A DNA stretch of 42,903 bases from Acidobacteriota bacterium (GCA_008363385.1 RHKY01000045.1:1-42903), one strand, 5' to 3'; counted from the first letter of the stretch, positions 24,957 to 33,680 are shown. The notes: generated from the sequence alone by a model not told the origin. Translations and numbers: made by a program.

Positions 24957-27176
24957 GTGTCGCAGAGCGGAGGGGAGAGCGCGCGGGCGCCGCTTCCGCC
25001 GAGCGAGGCCAAGCGGGAGCGCTTCCGCCTCGCGATGCAGCGGAACCGGGTCCTGACGTACGTCCTGGCGGTCGGGATCGCGCTCCTCTTCCGCGAGCTG
25101 GGGGTCCTCGAGGTCCGGACGACGGACTTCCTCGCGGTCGGGGCCGTGGCGCTCCTGACGACGGTCCCTCCCGTCGTCGTGGCGCGCCGCGCCCTCCGGG
25201 GGATCCCGGGCCCCAACCTCGACTACGTCTGGATGGCGGCCGACGTCGCCGTGATCACCTGGGGCGTCCACGTCTCCGGGGGGATCGAGAGCAGCTGGTA
25301 CATCTGGTACCTCGCGCCGGCCGGCGCGGCCGCCTTCGTCGGCGGGGGGCGGGCCGCGGCGGCGGTCTCCCTCCTGAGCACCGCCGCCTACGTCGGGTCC
25401 CTCGTCGCCTCGGGGGCGATCGCCGGCTTCGGGGCGCCGCTCTTCACCGCGCTCCTGAGGATGGCCTTCCTCCACGGCGCCGCCTCCTTCTCGCTCTGGG
25501 GGATCGCCGAGCTCGCGCGTAAACGCGTCCTCATCGAGCGCCTCCGGGAGGGCGACGCCCGCCAGCTGGAGGAGCTGACCCGCCTGACGGGGGCCCTCGA
25601 CCAGGCCACGCGGGAGCTGCAGGACGCCAACCTGAGGCTGCTCGAGGCCGACCGGCTGAAGAGCCAGTTCCTGGCCAACATGAGCCACGAGCTGAGGACG
25701 CCGCTCAACTCGATCATCGGCTTCTCCGAGATCCTCCTGACGCGCCTCGGCGAGCAGCTCGGCGCCAAGCCGCTGAAGTTCCTCCAGAACATCAACACCT
25801 CGGGCCAGCACCTCCTCGGGATCATCAACGACATCCTCGACCTCTCGAAGATCGAGGCCGGGAAGATGGAGGTCCACCCCGAGCCGATCGCGGTCGGCGC
25901 GGTCGTCGAGGGGGTCGTCCACGTCATGCGCGGGACCGCTGCCAAGCAGGAGGTGGAGTTCGCCCTGGAGCTCCCCGAGGACCTGCCGCAGCTGGAGACG
26001 GACGCGGTCCGGTTCAAGCAGATCCTCTACAACCTCCTCTCCAACGCGGTGAAGTTCTCGCCTCCGGGCTCGACCGTGACCGTCCGCGGGAGCCACGTCC
26101 CGGCCGCCAACTCGCCGATCGGGCAGGAGGCGATCCAGCTGCAGGTGACGGACCAGGGCCCCGGGATCCACCCGAGCGACCACGAGCTGATCTTCCAGGA
26201 GTTCCGGCAGGCCGACGGCGGGACGACGCGCAAGCACCAGGGGACGGGCCTCGGCCTGGCCCTCGTCCGGAAGTTCGCCGAGCTGCAGGGGGGAGCCGTC
26301 ACCGTCGACTCGACGCCCGGGAAGGGCGCGACGTTCACCGTCCTCCTCCCGAGGCGCTTCCAGGGGGTGGTCCCGCGGGGGGCGGTCGACACGGGGCGTC
26401 TGGCGATCGCGGCCGGCAAGCCCCGCGTCCTCGTCATCGAGGACGACCCGATCACCTACGAGAAGATCGGACAGGCGCTCCTCTCCGCCTTCTACGTCCC
26501 CTTCCGCGCGCGCAACGGCGAGGAGGCGATCACCCTCGCCCACGCCCTGAAGCCGTCGGCCATCACGCTCGACCTGGTCCTGCCGGGGCTCGACGGCTGG
26601 GAGGTCCTGAAGGCCCTGAAGGGCGACCCCGCCACGCGGGACGTGCCGGTCGTCATCGTCTCCGTCGTCGACAACCGGGAGCTGGGCGTGGCGCTGGGCG
26701 CCGAGGACTACCTCCTGAAGCCGATCGACCCCGAGCGGCTCGTCGCGCGCCTGGCGGCCCTCATCGAACGCTCCCCGCGCCGGGACGGCCCCCTCCTCGT
26801 CGTCGACGACGAGCCGGCGGTCCACGCCATGCTCGACGCCGCGCTGGAGGGGAAGGGGTACGCCGTCGAGCACGCCCTCTCTGGCGAGGAGGCGCTCCTG
26901 GCCGCCTTGCGGAAGCCGCCGACCCTCGTGATCCTCGACCTGATGATGCCGGGGACGGACGGGTTCGAGGTGGCTCGCCGGATGAAGGAAGCCCCCACGC
27001 TCCGGGACGTCCCGATCCTCGTCCTGACGGCGCGCGACCTGACGCGGGCCGACAAGGAGCGCCTGGCCGGACGGATGACGGCCCTCGTCCAGAAGGGCGA
27101 GCACTCTCCGGCGCAGATCGTCGCGATGATCGACGCCATCGTCGGGCGGCGCGCCCCCGGGGGCGAGCGTGCTTGA
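24957..27176 (+). CDS. Membrane hybrid histidine kinase with two receiver domains
   Basis: This 739-residue protein has about six N-terminal hydrophobic helices (about 32-185) forming a membrane sensor, then a coiled linker (190-232). HisKA follows with H244 in FLANMSHELRTPLNSIIGFSE, then HATPase_c (about 345-465; NLLSNAVKF, DQGPGI, GTGLGLALV). Two receivers come next: REC1 about 490-603 (D539, K588) and REC2 about 612-730 (D661, K713). All catalytic residues look intact, so phosphoryl groups could pass from H244 to either receiver. GTG 24957 has GGGAGGAG just upstream. The stop overlaps the next receiver gene by 8 nt, so this kinase heads a three-gene relay. The stimulus is unknown. Confidence 0.93.
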   Translation: MSQSGGESARAPLPPSEAKRERFRLAMQRNRVLTYVLAVGIALLFRELGVLEVRTTDFLAVGAVALLTTVPPVVVARRALRGIPGPNLDYVWMAADVAVITWGVHVSGGIESSWYIWYLAPAGAAAFVGGGRAAAAVSLLSTAAYVGSLVASGAIAGFGAPLFTALLRMAFLHGAASFSLWGIAELARKRVLIERLREGDARQLEELTRLTGALDQATRELQDANLRLLEADRLKSQFLANMSHELRTPLNSIIGFSEILLTRLGEQLGAKPLKFLQNINTSGQHLLGIINDILDLSKIEAGKMEVHPEPIAVGAVVEGVVHVMRGTAAKQEVEFALELPEDLPQLETDAVRFKQILYNLLSNAVKFSPPGSTVTVRGSHVPAANSPIGQEAIQLQVTDQGPGIHPSDHELIFQEFRQADGGTTRKHQGTGLGLALVRKFAELQGGAVTVDSTPGKGATFTVLLPRRFQGVVPRGAVDTGRLAIAAGKPRVLVIEDDPITYEKIGQALLSAFYVPFRARNGEEAITLAHALKPSAITLDLVLPGLDGWEVLKALKGDPATRDVPVVIVSVVDNRELGVALGAEDYLLKPIDPERLVARLAALIERSPRRDGPLLVVDDEPAVHAMLDAALEGKGYAVEHALSGEEALLAALRKPPTLVILDLMMPGTDGFEVARRMKEAPTLRDVPILVLTARDLTRADKERLAGRMTALVQKGEHSPAQIVAMIDAIVGRRAPGGERA

Positions 27177-27558
27177 GGGCCGGCGGGTCCTCGTCGTGGA
27201 GGACAACGAGCAGAACATGGAGCTCGTCGAGTTCCTCCTGGAGGAGGCGGGGGCCTCGGTCGAGAAGGCCGTGGACGCCGACTCGCTCCGGAGCCGGCTC
27301 CCGGCTCCGCCGCCGGACCTCGTCCTGATGGACATGAACCTCCCCGGGGCCGACGGCCTCTCCCTCGTCGCCGAGGTGCGGGACCGCGCGGCCTGGGCGG
27401 CCGTCCCCGTCGTCGCCCTCACGGCGCTGGCGATGCGGGGGGACCGGGAGCGGATCCTGGCGGCCGGCTGCCAGGGCTACGTGGCCAAGCCGATCGACGT
27501 GGCGACCTTCGTCTCCGACGTCGCCCGGTTCGTCGGCCCGCGCGGGGAGGGCGCGTGA
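27169..27558 (+). CDS. Stand-alone response regulator receiver
   Basis: This 129-residue single receiver domain has acidic pair E11-D12 in VLVVEDNEQN, phospho-acceptor D in LVLMDMNLPG, T in ALTALAM and K in YVAKPID. There is no output domain, so it works as a phosphate shuttle or by protein contact (CheY/DivK-like). GTG 27169 overlaps the hybrid kinase gene by 8 nt, and its stop overlaps the HD-GYP gene by four bases (GTGA). The EDNEQNMELVEFLLEEAG helix is typical of DivK-like shuttles. Partnership with the flanking kinase and phosphodiesterase is inferred from coupling. Confidence 0.93.
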   Translation: MLEGRRVLVVEDNEQNMELVEFLLEEAGASVEKAVDADSLRSRLPAPPPDLVLMDMNLPGADGLSLVAEVRDRAAWAAVPVVALTALAMRGDRERILAAGCQGYVAKPIDVATFVSDVARFVGPRGEGA

Positions 27559-29528
27559 AGGGGCTGGGCCTCCCCTCCCCGAAGGGCGCCAGCGTCCTGG
27601 CCGTGGACGACCAGCCGGAGAACCTCGAGCTCCTCGAGGAGATCCTCGTCGAGGAGGGGTTCCGGGTCCGCCTGGCCGCGGACGGAGAGGAGGCGCTCTC
27701 CGCCGTCGCCGAGGAGCTCCCGGACTGCATCGTCCTGGACGTCATGATGCCGCGGCTGGACGGCTTCCACGTCTGCCGGAGGCTCAAGTCGGCCCGCGCC
27801 ACCTGCTTCGTCCCGATCGTCATGCTCACCGCGCTGACCGACGTGACGGACAAGGTCCTGGGGCTGAACCTCGGCGCGGACGACTACCTGAACAAGCCGG
27901 TCAGCCCGACGGAGCTGGTCGCCCGGGTCCGGTCGCTCGTGAAGGTGAAGAGGCTGCGCGACGAGCTGGACACCGCCGAGACGATCGTCTTCTCGATGGC
28001 CCGGGCGCTCGACGCCAAGGACCCGGCGAGCGCCGGCCACTCGGAGCGGGTGGCGGTGACCGCCCTGCGCCTGGCCAGGCACCTGGGCCTGCCCGCGAGC
28101 GAGTCGGAGGCCATCGTCCGCGGCGCCATGCTCCACGACCTCGGGAAGGTGGGGGTCCCCGAGGAGGCCCTGGCCCCCGAGCCGCGCCTCACCCCCGACC
28201 AGCTCGCCGCCCGGAGGCGGCACCCCGAGCTGGGCGAGCAGATCCTCTCGCCGCTCCTCTCCTTCGCCGCCGTGAGGGAGATCGTCCGGCACCACCACGA
28301 GCGGCTCGACGGCTCGGGCTACCCGGACGGCCTCTCGGGGAACGAGCTGACGCTGGGGACCGAGATCGTCGCGCTGGCCAACGCCTTCGACGGCCTGATC
28401 TGGCAGGGGCGCTCGCCCGCGCAGGCGGGCGAGGCCCTCCGCGCCGCCGCGGCGGCGGGGCAGTACCACCGGGACCTCGTCGAGGAGCTCCTGAGGCAGG
28501 ACGCCACGCTCCCGGTCCGGCCCGACGAGCCGCTCCCCGACTGGCAGGAGCTCCTGCCGCCGCTGGCCAACGTCCCCCGCGGGCGGATCCTCGTCGGCGC
28601 CTCCCAGGCCGCGACCCGCCAGGCCCTCTGCGAGTTGATCGAGGGGGCGGGGCACCTGGTGATCGCGCAGGCGAGCCCCTCCGAGACGGCCGCCGCCCTG
28701 GAGAGCGCGCGCCCGGACCTGGTCGTCCTCGACGCCGGGAGCGACCGTCAGGAGGGCCTCGCGGTCGTGAGGCAGCTGAAGGCCCTCCCGGGGACGGAGT
28801 TCCTCCCGGTCCTCCTCTGCCTCGACTCCCGGTCGCGCCAGGAGCGGACCGAGGCGCTGAAGGCGGGGGCCGACGACTTCCTCCCGCTCCCTCTCAACGG
28901 CCTGGAGGTGGTCGCCCGCGTCAAGTCGCTCCTCAGGCTCCAGCTCTACTTCCGCGACCTGGAGGAGTACCAGGGGGTCGTCCTGTCTCTGGCCACCGCG
29001 CTCGAGGCCAAGGACCCGTACACCCGGGGGCACTCCGAGCGCGTCGGCCTCCTGGCGGCGCGGATGGCGCGGGAGCTGGGGTACGACGACGAGTTCTGCG
29101 AGCGGATGCGGGTCGGCGGCCTCCTCCACGACCTCGGGAAGATCGGCGTCCCCGAGCGGCTCCTGAACAAGTCCGGCGGCCTGACCGAGGCCGAGCTCCG
29201 GACCGTCTTGACGCACCCCGACCGGGGCACCGCGATCTGCGAGCCGCTCCGGGCCGTCCAGTCGCTCCTCCCGCTCATCCGGTACCACCACGAGCGGTTC
29301 GACGGCCGCGGCTACCCCGAGGGGCTCCGCGGAGAGGCGATCCCGTTCGGGGCGCGGCTCCTCTCCGTGGCGGACGCCTACGACGCCCTCACGTCGGACC
29401 GCTCGTACCGGCTCCGCCTCCCCCCCGACGAGGCGCTCGCCGTCCTGGAGAAGGAGCGGGACGAGGGCCGCTGGGACCCTCAGATCGTGGCGGTCCTGGC
29501 GAGCCTCGTCCGGCGCGGGACGGTCTGA
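27555..29528 (+). CDS. Tandem REC-HD-GYP-REC-HD-GYP c-di-GMP phosphodiesterase
   Basis: This 657-residue soluble protein is built from two copies of a receiver plus HD-GYP unit. REC1 (about 13-128) is complete, with D62, T92 and K114. HD-GYP1 (about 137-300) has HSERV, H194-D195 and GYP 255-257. REC2 (about 344-460) keeps D393 but lacks the acidic pair (GAS) and the lysine (L445), so it is probably not phosphorylated normally. HD-GYP2 (about 472-640) has H525-D526, RYHHERFDGRGYP and ADAYDALTSDRSYR. In HD-GYP1 the last block is altered (ANAFDGLIWQGRS). Both domains could hydrolyse c-di-GMP to pGpG or GMP. The GTG start overlaps the receiver gene's stop. Confidence 0.93.
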   Translation: MKGLGLPSPKGASVLAVDDQPENLELLEEILVEEGFRVRLAADGEEALSAVAEELPDCIVLDVMMPRLDGFHVCRRLKSARATCFVPIVMLTALTDVTDKVLGLNLGADDYLNKPVSPTELVARVRSLVKVKRLRDELDTAETIVFSMARALDAKDPASAGHSERVAVTALRLARHLGLPASESEAIVRGAMLHDLGKVGVPEEALAPEPRLTPDQLAARRRHPELGEQILSPLLSFAAVREIVRHHHERLDGSGYPDGLSGNELTLGTEIVALANAFDGLIWQGRSPAQAGEALRAAAAAGQYHRDLVEELLRQDATLPVRPDEPLPDWQELLPPLANVPRGRILVGASQAATRQALCELIEGAGHLVIAQASPSETAAALESARPDLVVLDAGSDRQEGLAVVRQLKALPGTEFLPVLLCLDSRSRQERTEALKAGADDFLPLPLNGLEVVARVKSLLRLQLYFRDLEEYQGVVLSLATALEAKDPYTRGHSERVGLLAARMARELGYDDEFCERMRVGGLLHDLGKIGVPERLLNKSGGLTEAELRTVLTHPDRGTAICEPLRAVQSLLPLIRYHHERFDGRGYPEGLRGEAIPFGARLLSVADAYDALTSDRSYRLRLPPDEALAVLEKERDEGRWDPQIVAVLASLVRRGTV

Positions 29529-29589
29529 GGCCATCGGACCGGCCCCGGCGCGGGTGCGCGGGCGCCGCCGCTTCGAATAGACTGAGGTC

Positions 29590-31659
29590 ATGAACGTCAG
29601 GATCCCGGTCCTCGCCGCGCTTCTCGTCTGCCGGACGTCCGCCGCCCAGGAGGCCCCCCCGGTCCACGCCGAGGCGCGGGTCACGGTCACCGCCCCCGCC
29701 GACCCGGTCCAGCCCTTCCGCGCCTCCGCCCTCTCGGGCCGCAGCCTCTCCGCGGCCGGCGTCGCGTTCGACGTGGGCGCCGGCCGGTACGCCCTCTCGG
29801 CCGGGACGCTCTGGGAGATGCGCTCGCCGGACGGGCGCGTCACCGGCTTCTGGTTCTCCGGGGAAGGGACGCTGACCTGGAAGGCCGGGGACGAGGCCGC
29901 GTCCAGGGTCTACGCCGACAACGCCTCCCGGCTGGGCGGCCTGAAGGGGACGAAGGAGGGGCTGGTGGCCCCGTTCACGGCGGCCGTCTTCTTCCTCTCG
30001 GAGGCTGGCCGGCCGGACCTCCCCGAGCCGCAGGCCTCCGGCGCGCCGGCGCCCGAGGCTGCCCTCCGCGAGCACATCGAGCGGTTCGCCGAGGACCGGC
30101 TCCCCTCCCCGTGGGTGGGCCTGGCGGCGGCGGCGCTGGAGAGGCGCGTCTACTTCGCCGCGCTCCTCCGGGGGGGCGAGGACCTGCGACACGAGGTGGA
30201 CGACGTCCTCTCGGACGAGGAGGCGGTCGCGGTCCTCCGGAAGCCCGCAGGGGCGCCGGTCGGCTTCCCGCCTTGGCGGTTCGCGTCGGTCGTGGCCCGC
30301 CGGCCGGTCGGCCGGACGCGCCGGGCGGCGCCGCGCGTCGACTGGAAGCTCGTGGCGGTCGACGCCGACGTCCGGGAGACCGAGAAGGACCACGGCCTCC
30401 TCCGCGTGGAGGAGACGATCGTCCCGCAGCGCCCTCTGCGCTCCGCCCTGTTCGAGCTGAGGTCCGAGGACGTCGCCTCCCGGACGTACACCGTGCGCGC
30501 GACGAAGCTCCTCGCCGTGACGGACGGGGAGGGGCGGCCGCTCGCCCACGCCTTCGAGAAGGACGCCCTCGCCGTCTTCTTCCCGGCGCCTCTGGCCCCG
30601 GGCTCCCCGGTGAAGCTCGTCTTCTCCTACGACGCCCCGTTCTTCGAGCGGGTCGGGGGGGACAACTACTGGGAGCTCCCGATCGCCGGGGCGTGGTACC
30701 CGCAGCCCGTCTCCCTCGGGTCGGCCTCGGCCCACACCTGGCACGCCACCGTCCGCGCGAAGAAGCCGTTCCTTCCGCTGGCCGCCGGCGAGACGGTCCG
30801 GCGCGGAGAGGACGGCGAGTGGAACCTCCTCGAGGCCCGGCTCGACCGCCCCGTCCCGTTCGCCAACGTCCTGGCGGGGAACTACACCTTCCAGGAGGAG
30901 ACGAAGGACGGCGTGACGTGCCGCGTCGCCAGCTACGGCGTCTCCAAGGAGAAGTCCGGGGCGAAGCTGGCGAACCTCTTCCACCGGATCCGGGAGTTCT
31001 ACGAGCCCTACCTCGGGCCGTTCCCCTGGAAGGAGTACACGATCGTGGAGATCAACTCCTACGGCTTCGGCCAGGCCCCGCCCGGGATGATGCGGCTGAC
31101 GCGGGAGGGCTTCCAGGGGAACATCCTCGGGGACCCCGTCGCCGAGCTCTTCTCGGCCGGGATCAACGAGCGGATCGCCCACGAGATGGCGCACTCGTAC
31201 TTCGGGTACGTCGTGTGGGACGCCGACCGGGACGACCAGTGGATCTCCGAGGCGTTCTCCGAGGTGGCGGCGGGGCGCGTCATCGAGATGCTGAAGGACA
31301 AGGGGGAGTACCGCAAGCTCGCCAACGTCTGGCGCGAGCGGGGCAAGGACGCCTCGGGGCGGGCCCCGATCGCCTTCGCCAACGAGCTCGCCGTGCCGCC
31401 CGGGAACTCCGGCGCGGCCGGGGAGCTGTTCCGCGACCGGACGTACCTCGTCTACTTCAAGGGGGCGGCGCTCCTGACGAAGATCCGCGAGGAGGTGGGG
31501 GACGACGCCTTCTTCACGGTCCTCAAGTCGTTCCTCCGCTCCTTCGAGAAGAGGCCGGCCGTCACGACCGAGCAGTTCGTCGGGCTCCTCGGCTACGTCA
31601 CCAAGAAGGACTGGGCCCCTTGGTTCGAGCGCCACTACTGGGGCAGCGAGATGCCCTGA
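29590..31659 (+). CDS. Secreted M1-family (gluzincin) peptidase-like protein
   Basis: This 689-residue protein has a short signal peptide (about 1-20, ending TSAAQ). The N-terminal half (about 25-450) is beta-rich and lacks clear motifs. The C-terminal half is an M1-type metallopeptidase with HEMAHSYFG (H531, E532, H535) and a third ligand E554 in WISEAFSEVAA. The GAMEN exopeptidase motif is absent; the equivalent place reads SYGFGQAPPGM. Aminopeptidase specificity is therefore doubtful, and it could be an endopeptidase or a non-peptidase relative. The ATG has GAGGT just upstream. It follows the HD-GYP gene by 61 nt and precedes DUF2721 by 13 nt. Confidence 0.85.
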   Translation: MNVRIPVLAALLVCRTSAAQEAPPVHAEARVTVTAPADPVQPFRASALSGRSLSAAGVAFDVGAGRYALSAGTLWEMRSPDGRVTGFWFSGEGTLTWKAGDEAASRVYADNASRLGGLKGTKEGLVAPFTAAVFFLSEAGRPDLPEPQASGAPAPEAALREHIERFAEDRLPSPWVGLAAAALERRVYFAALLRGGEDLRHEVDDVLSDEEAVAVLRKPAGAPVGFPPWRFASVVARRPVGRTRRAAPRVDWKLVAVDADVRETEKDHGLLRVEETIVPQRPLRSALFELRSEDVASRTYTVRATKLLAVTDGEGRPLAHAFEKDALAVFFPAPLAPGSPVKLVFSYDAPFFERVGGDNYWELPIAGAWYPQPVSLGSASAHTWHATVRAKKPFLPLAAGETVRRGEDGEWNLLEARLDRPVPFANVLAGNYTFQEETKDGVTCRVASYGVSKEKSGAKLANLFHRIREFYEPYLGPFPWKEYTIVEINSYGFGQAPPGMMRLTREGFQGNILGDPVAELFSAGINERIAHEMAHSYFGYVVWDADRDDQWISEAFSEVAAGRVIEMLKDKGEYRKLANVWRERGKDASGRAPIAFANELAVPPGNSGAAGELFRDRTYLVYFKGAALLTKIREEVGDDAFFTVLKSFLRSFEKRPAVTTEQFVGLLGYVTKKDWAPWFERHYWGSEMP

Positions 31660-31672
31660 GGGACCCCCGCCG

Positions 31673-32164
31673 ATGGACCCCACCGACGCCGCCTTCCGCG
31701 TCCTGACCGCGATGATCACCCCCGCGGTCCTGATCTCCGCCTGCGGGACGCTCGCCTTCTCCACGGGGACCCGCCTCTCCCGCGTGGTCGACCGGGTCCG
31801 GGGGCTGGCGGCCGGCATCGAGAAGGCCGCCGAGGGGGCGGAGGGCCCCTTCGGGCGGGGCCTCGTCCTCGACCAGCTCGAGCAGCTCTCCCGCCGGGTC
31901 CTCCTCCTGCGCTCGGCGATGACCGGCTTCTACGTGGCCATCGGCCTCTTCGTCCTGACGAGCCTGGCGGTCGGCGTGGTCGCCCTGACGCGCGCGCCCC
32001 TCGGCTGGGTCCCCGTGGCCACGGGCCTCCTCGGGTCGGTCGCGCTCCTCCACGGGAGCCTCCTCCTCGTGAGGGAGGCGCGCCTGGCCGTCGCCTCCAC
32101 CCTGGAGGAGATGTCCGCCGTGCGGTCCGCGGTCGAGCGGAGCCGGGCCGGAACCGGGCCGTGA
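31673..32164 (+). CDS. DUF2721 membrane protein
   Basis: This 163-residue protein matches DUF2721. The N-terminal helix TAMITPAVLISACGTLAFST is followed by RLSRVVDRVRGL, a predicted cytoplasmic helix (about 45-80), and two further transmembrane helices (about 84-108 and 112-132). The function of the family is unknown. It begins 13 nt after the M1-like gene, so they are probably one transcript. Its stop overlaps a GTG in frame with the OmpA-like gene, but that gene's lipoprotein signal begins later at 32221. Confidence 0.88.
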   Translation: MDPTDAAFRVLTAMITPAVLISACGTLAFSTGTRLSRVVDRVRGLAAGIEKAAEGAEGPFGRGLVLDQLEQLSRRVLLLRSAMTGFYVAIGLFVLTSLAVGVVALTRAPLGWVPVATGLLGSVALLHGSLLLVREARLAVASTLEEMSAVRSAVERSRAGTGP

Positions 32165-32173
32165 AAGCCTTCC

Positions 32174-32202
32174 TTGACGTGAGTCGGCCCGGGAACGAAG
32201 AT
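32174..32202 (+). promoter_or_regulatory. Candidate promoter for the OmpA-like lipoprotein
   Basis: TTGACG (32174-32179), a 17-nt spacer and GAAGAT (32197-32202) lie just before the ATG at 32221. The -35 is five of six to consensus, but the -10 only three of six. The stretch is less G+C-rich than its surroundings. It would give the lipoprotein its own transcript as well as read-through from DUF2721. Confidence 0.4.
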
Positions 32203-32220
32203 CGGCCGTCGGAGGGACAG

Positions 32221-33129
32221 ATGAGACGTCTCGGTAGGGGCCTGTTCTCCATCGGTCGGGGACTCGGCGCACTCCTGGCAGCGGTCGCGGCCCTTGGGCT
32301 CACGGCCGGCTGCGCTTCCTCGAGGAACGAGCCGCCGTCGCACGACCCGGAGTTCGCGGCCCGCCTCGACAGCCTCGCGGAGGCCTACTCCTCGCGGGAC
32401 GCCGAGAAGATCTTGTCCTTCTACGACCCGGACACGTACACGCTCTCGTTCGGCCAGCGCTACAAGTTCGACACCGGCTCCCAGTCCCACAAGGAGTCCC
32501 TCGCCCGCATCATGGGGGACGTCGGGGCCGGGAAGCTGACGATGGGCGAGGAGACCCTCGTCTGGAAGCGGGACACCGACAAGGTCTGGACGCTGCGCCC
32601 CTTCGCCATCACCGCCGACCTGAAGGACGGCGGGAAGTTCACCTTCAAGGGGAAGCACAGCGCCATCTGGGTCGAGAAGAACGGAGCCTGGCTCATCTCC
32701 TACGAGCACTTCTGGGGCGACCCGGAGGTCAGCCGCCCGGCGCCGCCCCCGCCCCCGCCCGCGCCCCCGATCGCGGCGGCACCCGCGCAGAGGCCCGCCC
32801 TGAAGGACGTCTTCTTCGACCTCGACAAGTACGACATCCGCCCGGACCAGCGGGCCACGATGGACGAGAACCTCGAGATCCTGAAGAAGTGGCCGTCGGT
32901 CGAGGTCCTGATCGAGGGGCACTGCGACGACCGGGCGAGCCGCAAGTACAACATGAAGCTGGGCCAGAACCGCGCCAACGAGACGCGCGACTTCCTGGTC
33001 GCAGGCGGGATCGACCCCGGCCGGATCAAGACCGTCTCGATGGGCAAGGAGCGGCCCTTCGCCGAGGGCAGGGACGAGGAGTCCCGGCAGTCCAACCGCC
33101 GGTCCCACTTCGTCGTGACGAAGGAGTAG
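32221..33129 (+). CDS. OmpA/Pal-like lipoprotein with N-terminal SnoaL-like domain
   Basis: This 302-residue protein has a lipoprotein signal with lipobox LTAGC (C31). A SnoaL/DUF4440-like fold follows at about 43-170 (RLDSLAEAYSSRDAEKILSFYDPD ... WVEKNGAWLISYEHF), then a proline-rich linker (about 176-195) and an OmpA C-terminal domain (about 198-302). The latter reads VFFDLDKYDIRPDQ, EGHCDDRASRKYNMKLGQNR and VSMGKERPF, much like Pal, which binds peptidoglycan in the periplasm. It should tether the outer membrane to the wall. The added NTF2-like domain is not part of classical Pal. ATG 32221 follows GGAGGGAC and starts the signal; GTG 32161 is a less likely start. A strong hairpin follows. 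Confidence 0.9.
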   Translation: MRRLGRGLFSIGRGLGALLAAVAALGLTAGCASSRNEPPSHDPEFAARLDSLAEAYSSRDAEKILSFYDPDTYTLSFGQRYKFDTGSQSHKESLARIMGDVGAGKLTMGEETLVWKRDTDKVWTLRPFAITADLKDGGKFTFKGKHSAIWVEKNGAWLISYEHFWGDPEVSRPAPPPPPPAPPIAAAPAQRPALKDVFFDLDKYDIRPDQRATMDENLEILKKWPSVEVLIEGHCDDRASRKYNMKLGQNRANETRDFLVAGGIDPGRIKTVSMGKERPFAEGRDEESRQSNRRSHFVVTKE

Positions 33130-33160
33130 GGCCCGGGCCCGTCACCCCTGTTCCGGTCAC

Positions 33161-33186
33161 CGGCCCGGCGGACCCCCGCCGGGCCG
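33161..33186 (+). terminator. Strong GC hairpin after the OmpA-like gene
   Basis: A perfect 11-bp stem, CGGCCCGGCGG / CCGCCGGGCCG, closes an ACCC loop 32 nt after the lipoprotein stop. Only TTCC follows, so there is no real T-run. Position and strength still support a terminator. It would separate the lipoprotein from the small phosphatase gene. Confidence 0.6.
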
Positions 33187-33224
33187 TTCCACGTACGGGC
33201 GGCGAGCCCGGGGAGGGGACTCCG

Positions 33225-33680
33225 TTGGAGCTGTTCGCGATCGACCCGGACCGGCGCCTCTTCATCTCCCCGGCGGTGGACGACTGGGGAGCGGTCGAGG
33301 CGGAGGGGATCGGCGTGGTCCTGGACCTCGAGGGGGGCCTCGACCACGGCGTCCCGACCGTCCCGAACCGGGTGCTCTACGTCTACTTCCCGATCTTCGA
33401 CGAGGACCTTCCCGACCTCGGGAGGCTCTCGGCCGTGGCGCGCCTCGGGGCCTCGCTCGTCGCCTCCGGCGAACGGGTCCTCTCGCACTGCGGGATGGGG
33501 TTCAACCGGTCGGCCCTCGTGGCCGGCCTGATCCTCGTCCACCTGGGGTGGAGCGGGCCGGACGCCGTGGCGCTCCTCCGCGAGAAGCGCCCGGGCGCCC
33601 TCTTCAACGACGCCTTCGCCGCCTGGCTCGCCTCGCTCCCGCCGGGCGGGGGCCTCACCCCTTCGGGTGGCTCGTCGTGA
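33225..33680 (+). CDS. Small dual-specificity/tyrosine phosphatase-like protein
   Basis: This 151-residue cytoplasmic protein has a Cys-based phosphatase signature, HCGMGFNRSALVAG: C89, then five residues, then R95. An acidic loop at about 59-64 (DEDLPD) could supply the general acid. The fold order (IGVVLDLEGG, YVYFPIFDE, HCxMGxNRS) matches small DSP-like enzymes acting on phosphotyrosine, phosphothreonine or phospholipid/nucleotide substrates. TTG 33225 is chosen as start because GGGAGGGG lies just upstream and no ATG/GTG fits. Its last 26 bases overlap the convergent transporter gene. With two Ser/Thr kinases in the window, a role reversing protein phosphorylation is possible but unproven. 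Confidence 0.82.
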   Translation: MELFAIDPDRRLFISPAVDDWGAVEAEGIGVVLDLEGGLDHGVPTVPNRVLYVYFPIFDEDLPDLGRLSAVARLGASLVASGERVLSHCGMGFNRSALVAGLILVHLGWSGPDAVALLREKRPGALFNDAFAAWLASLPPGGGLTPSGGSS

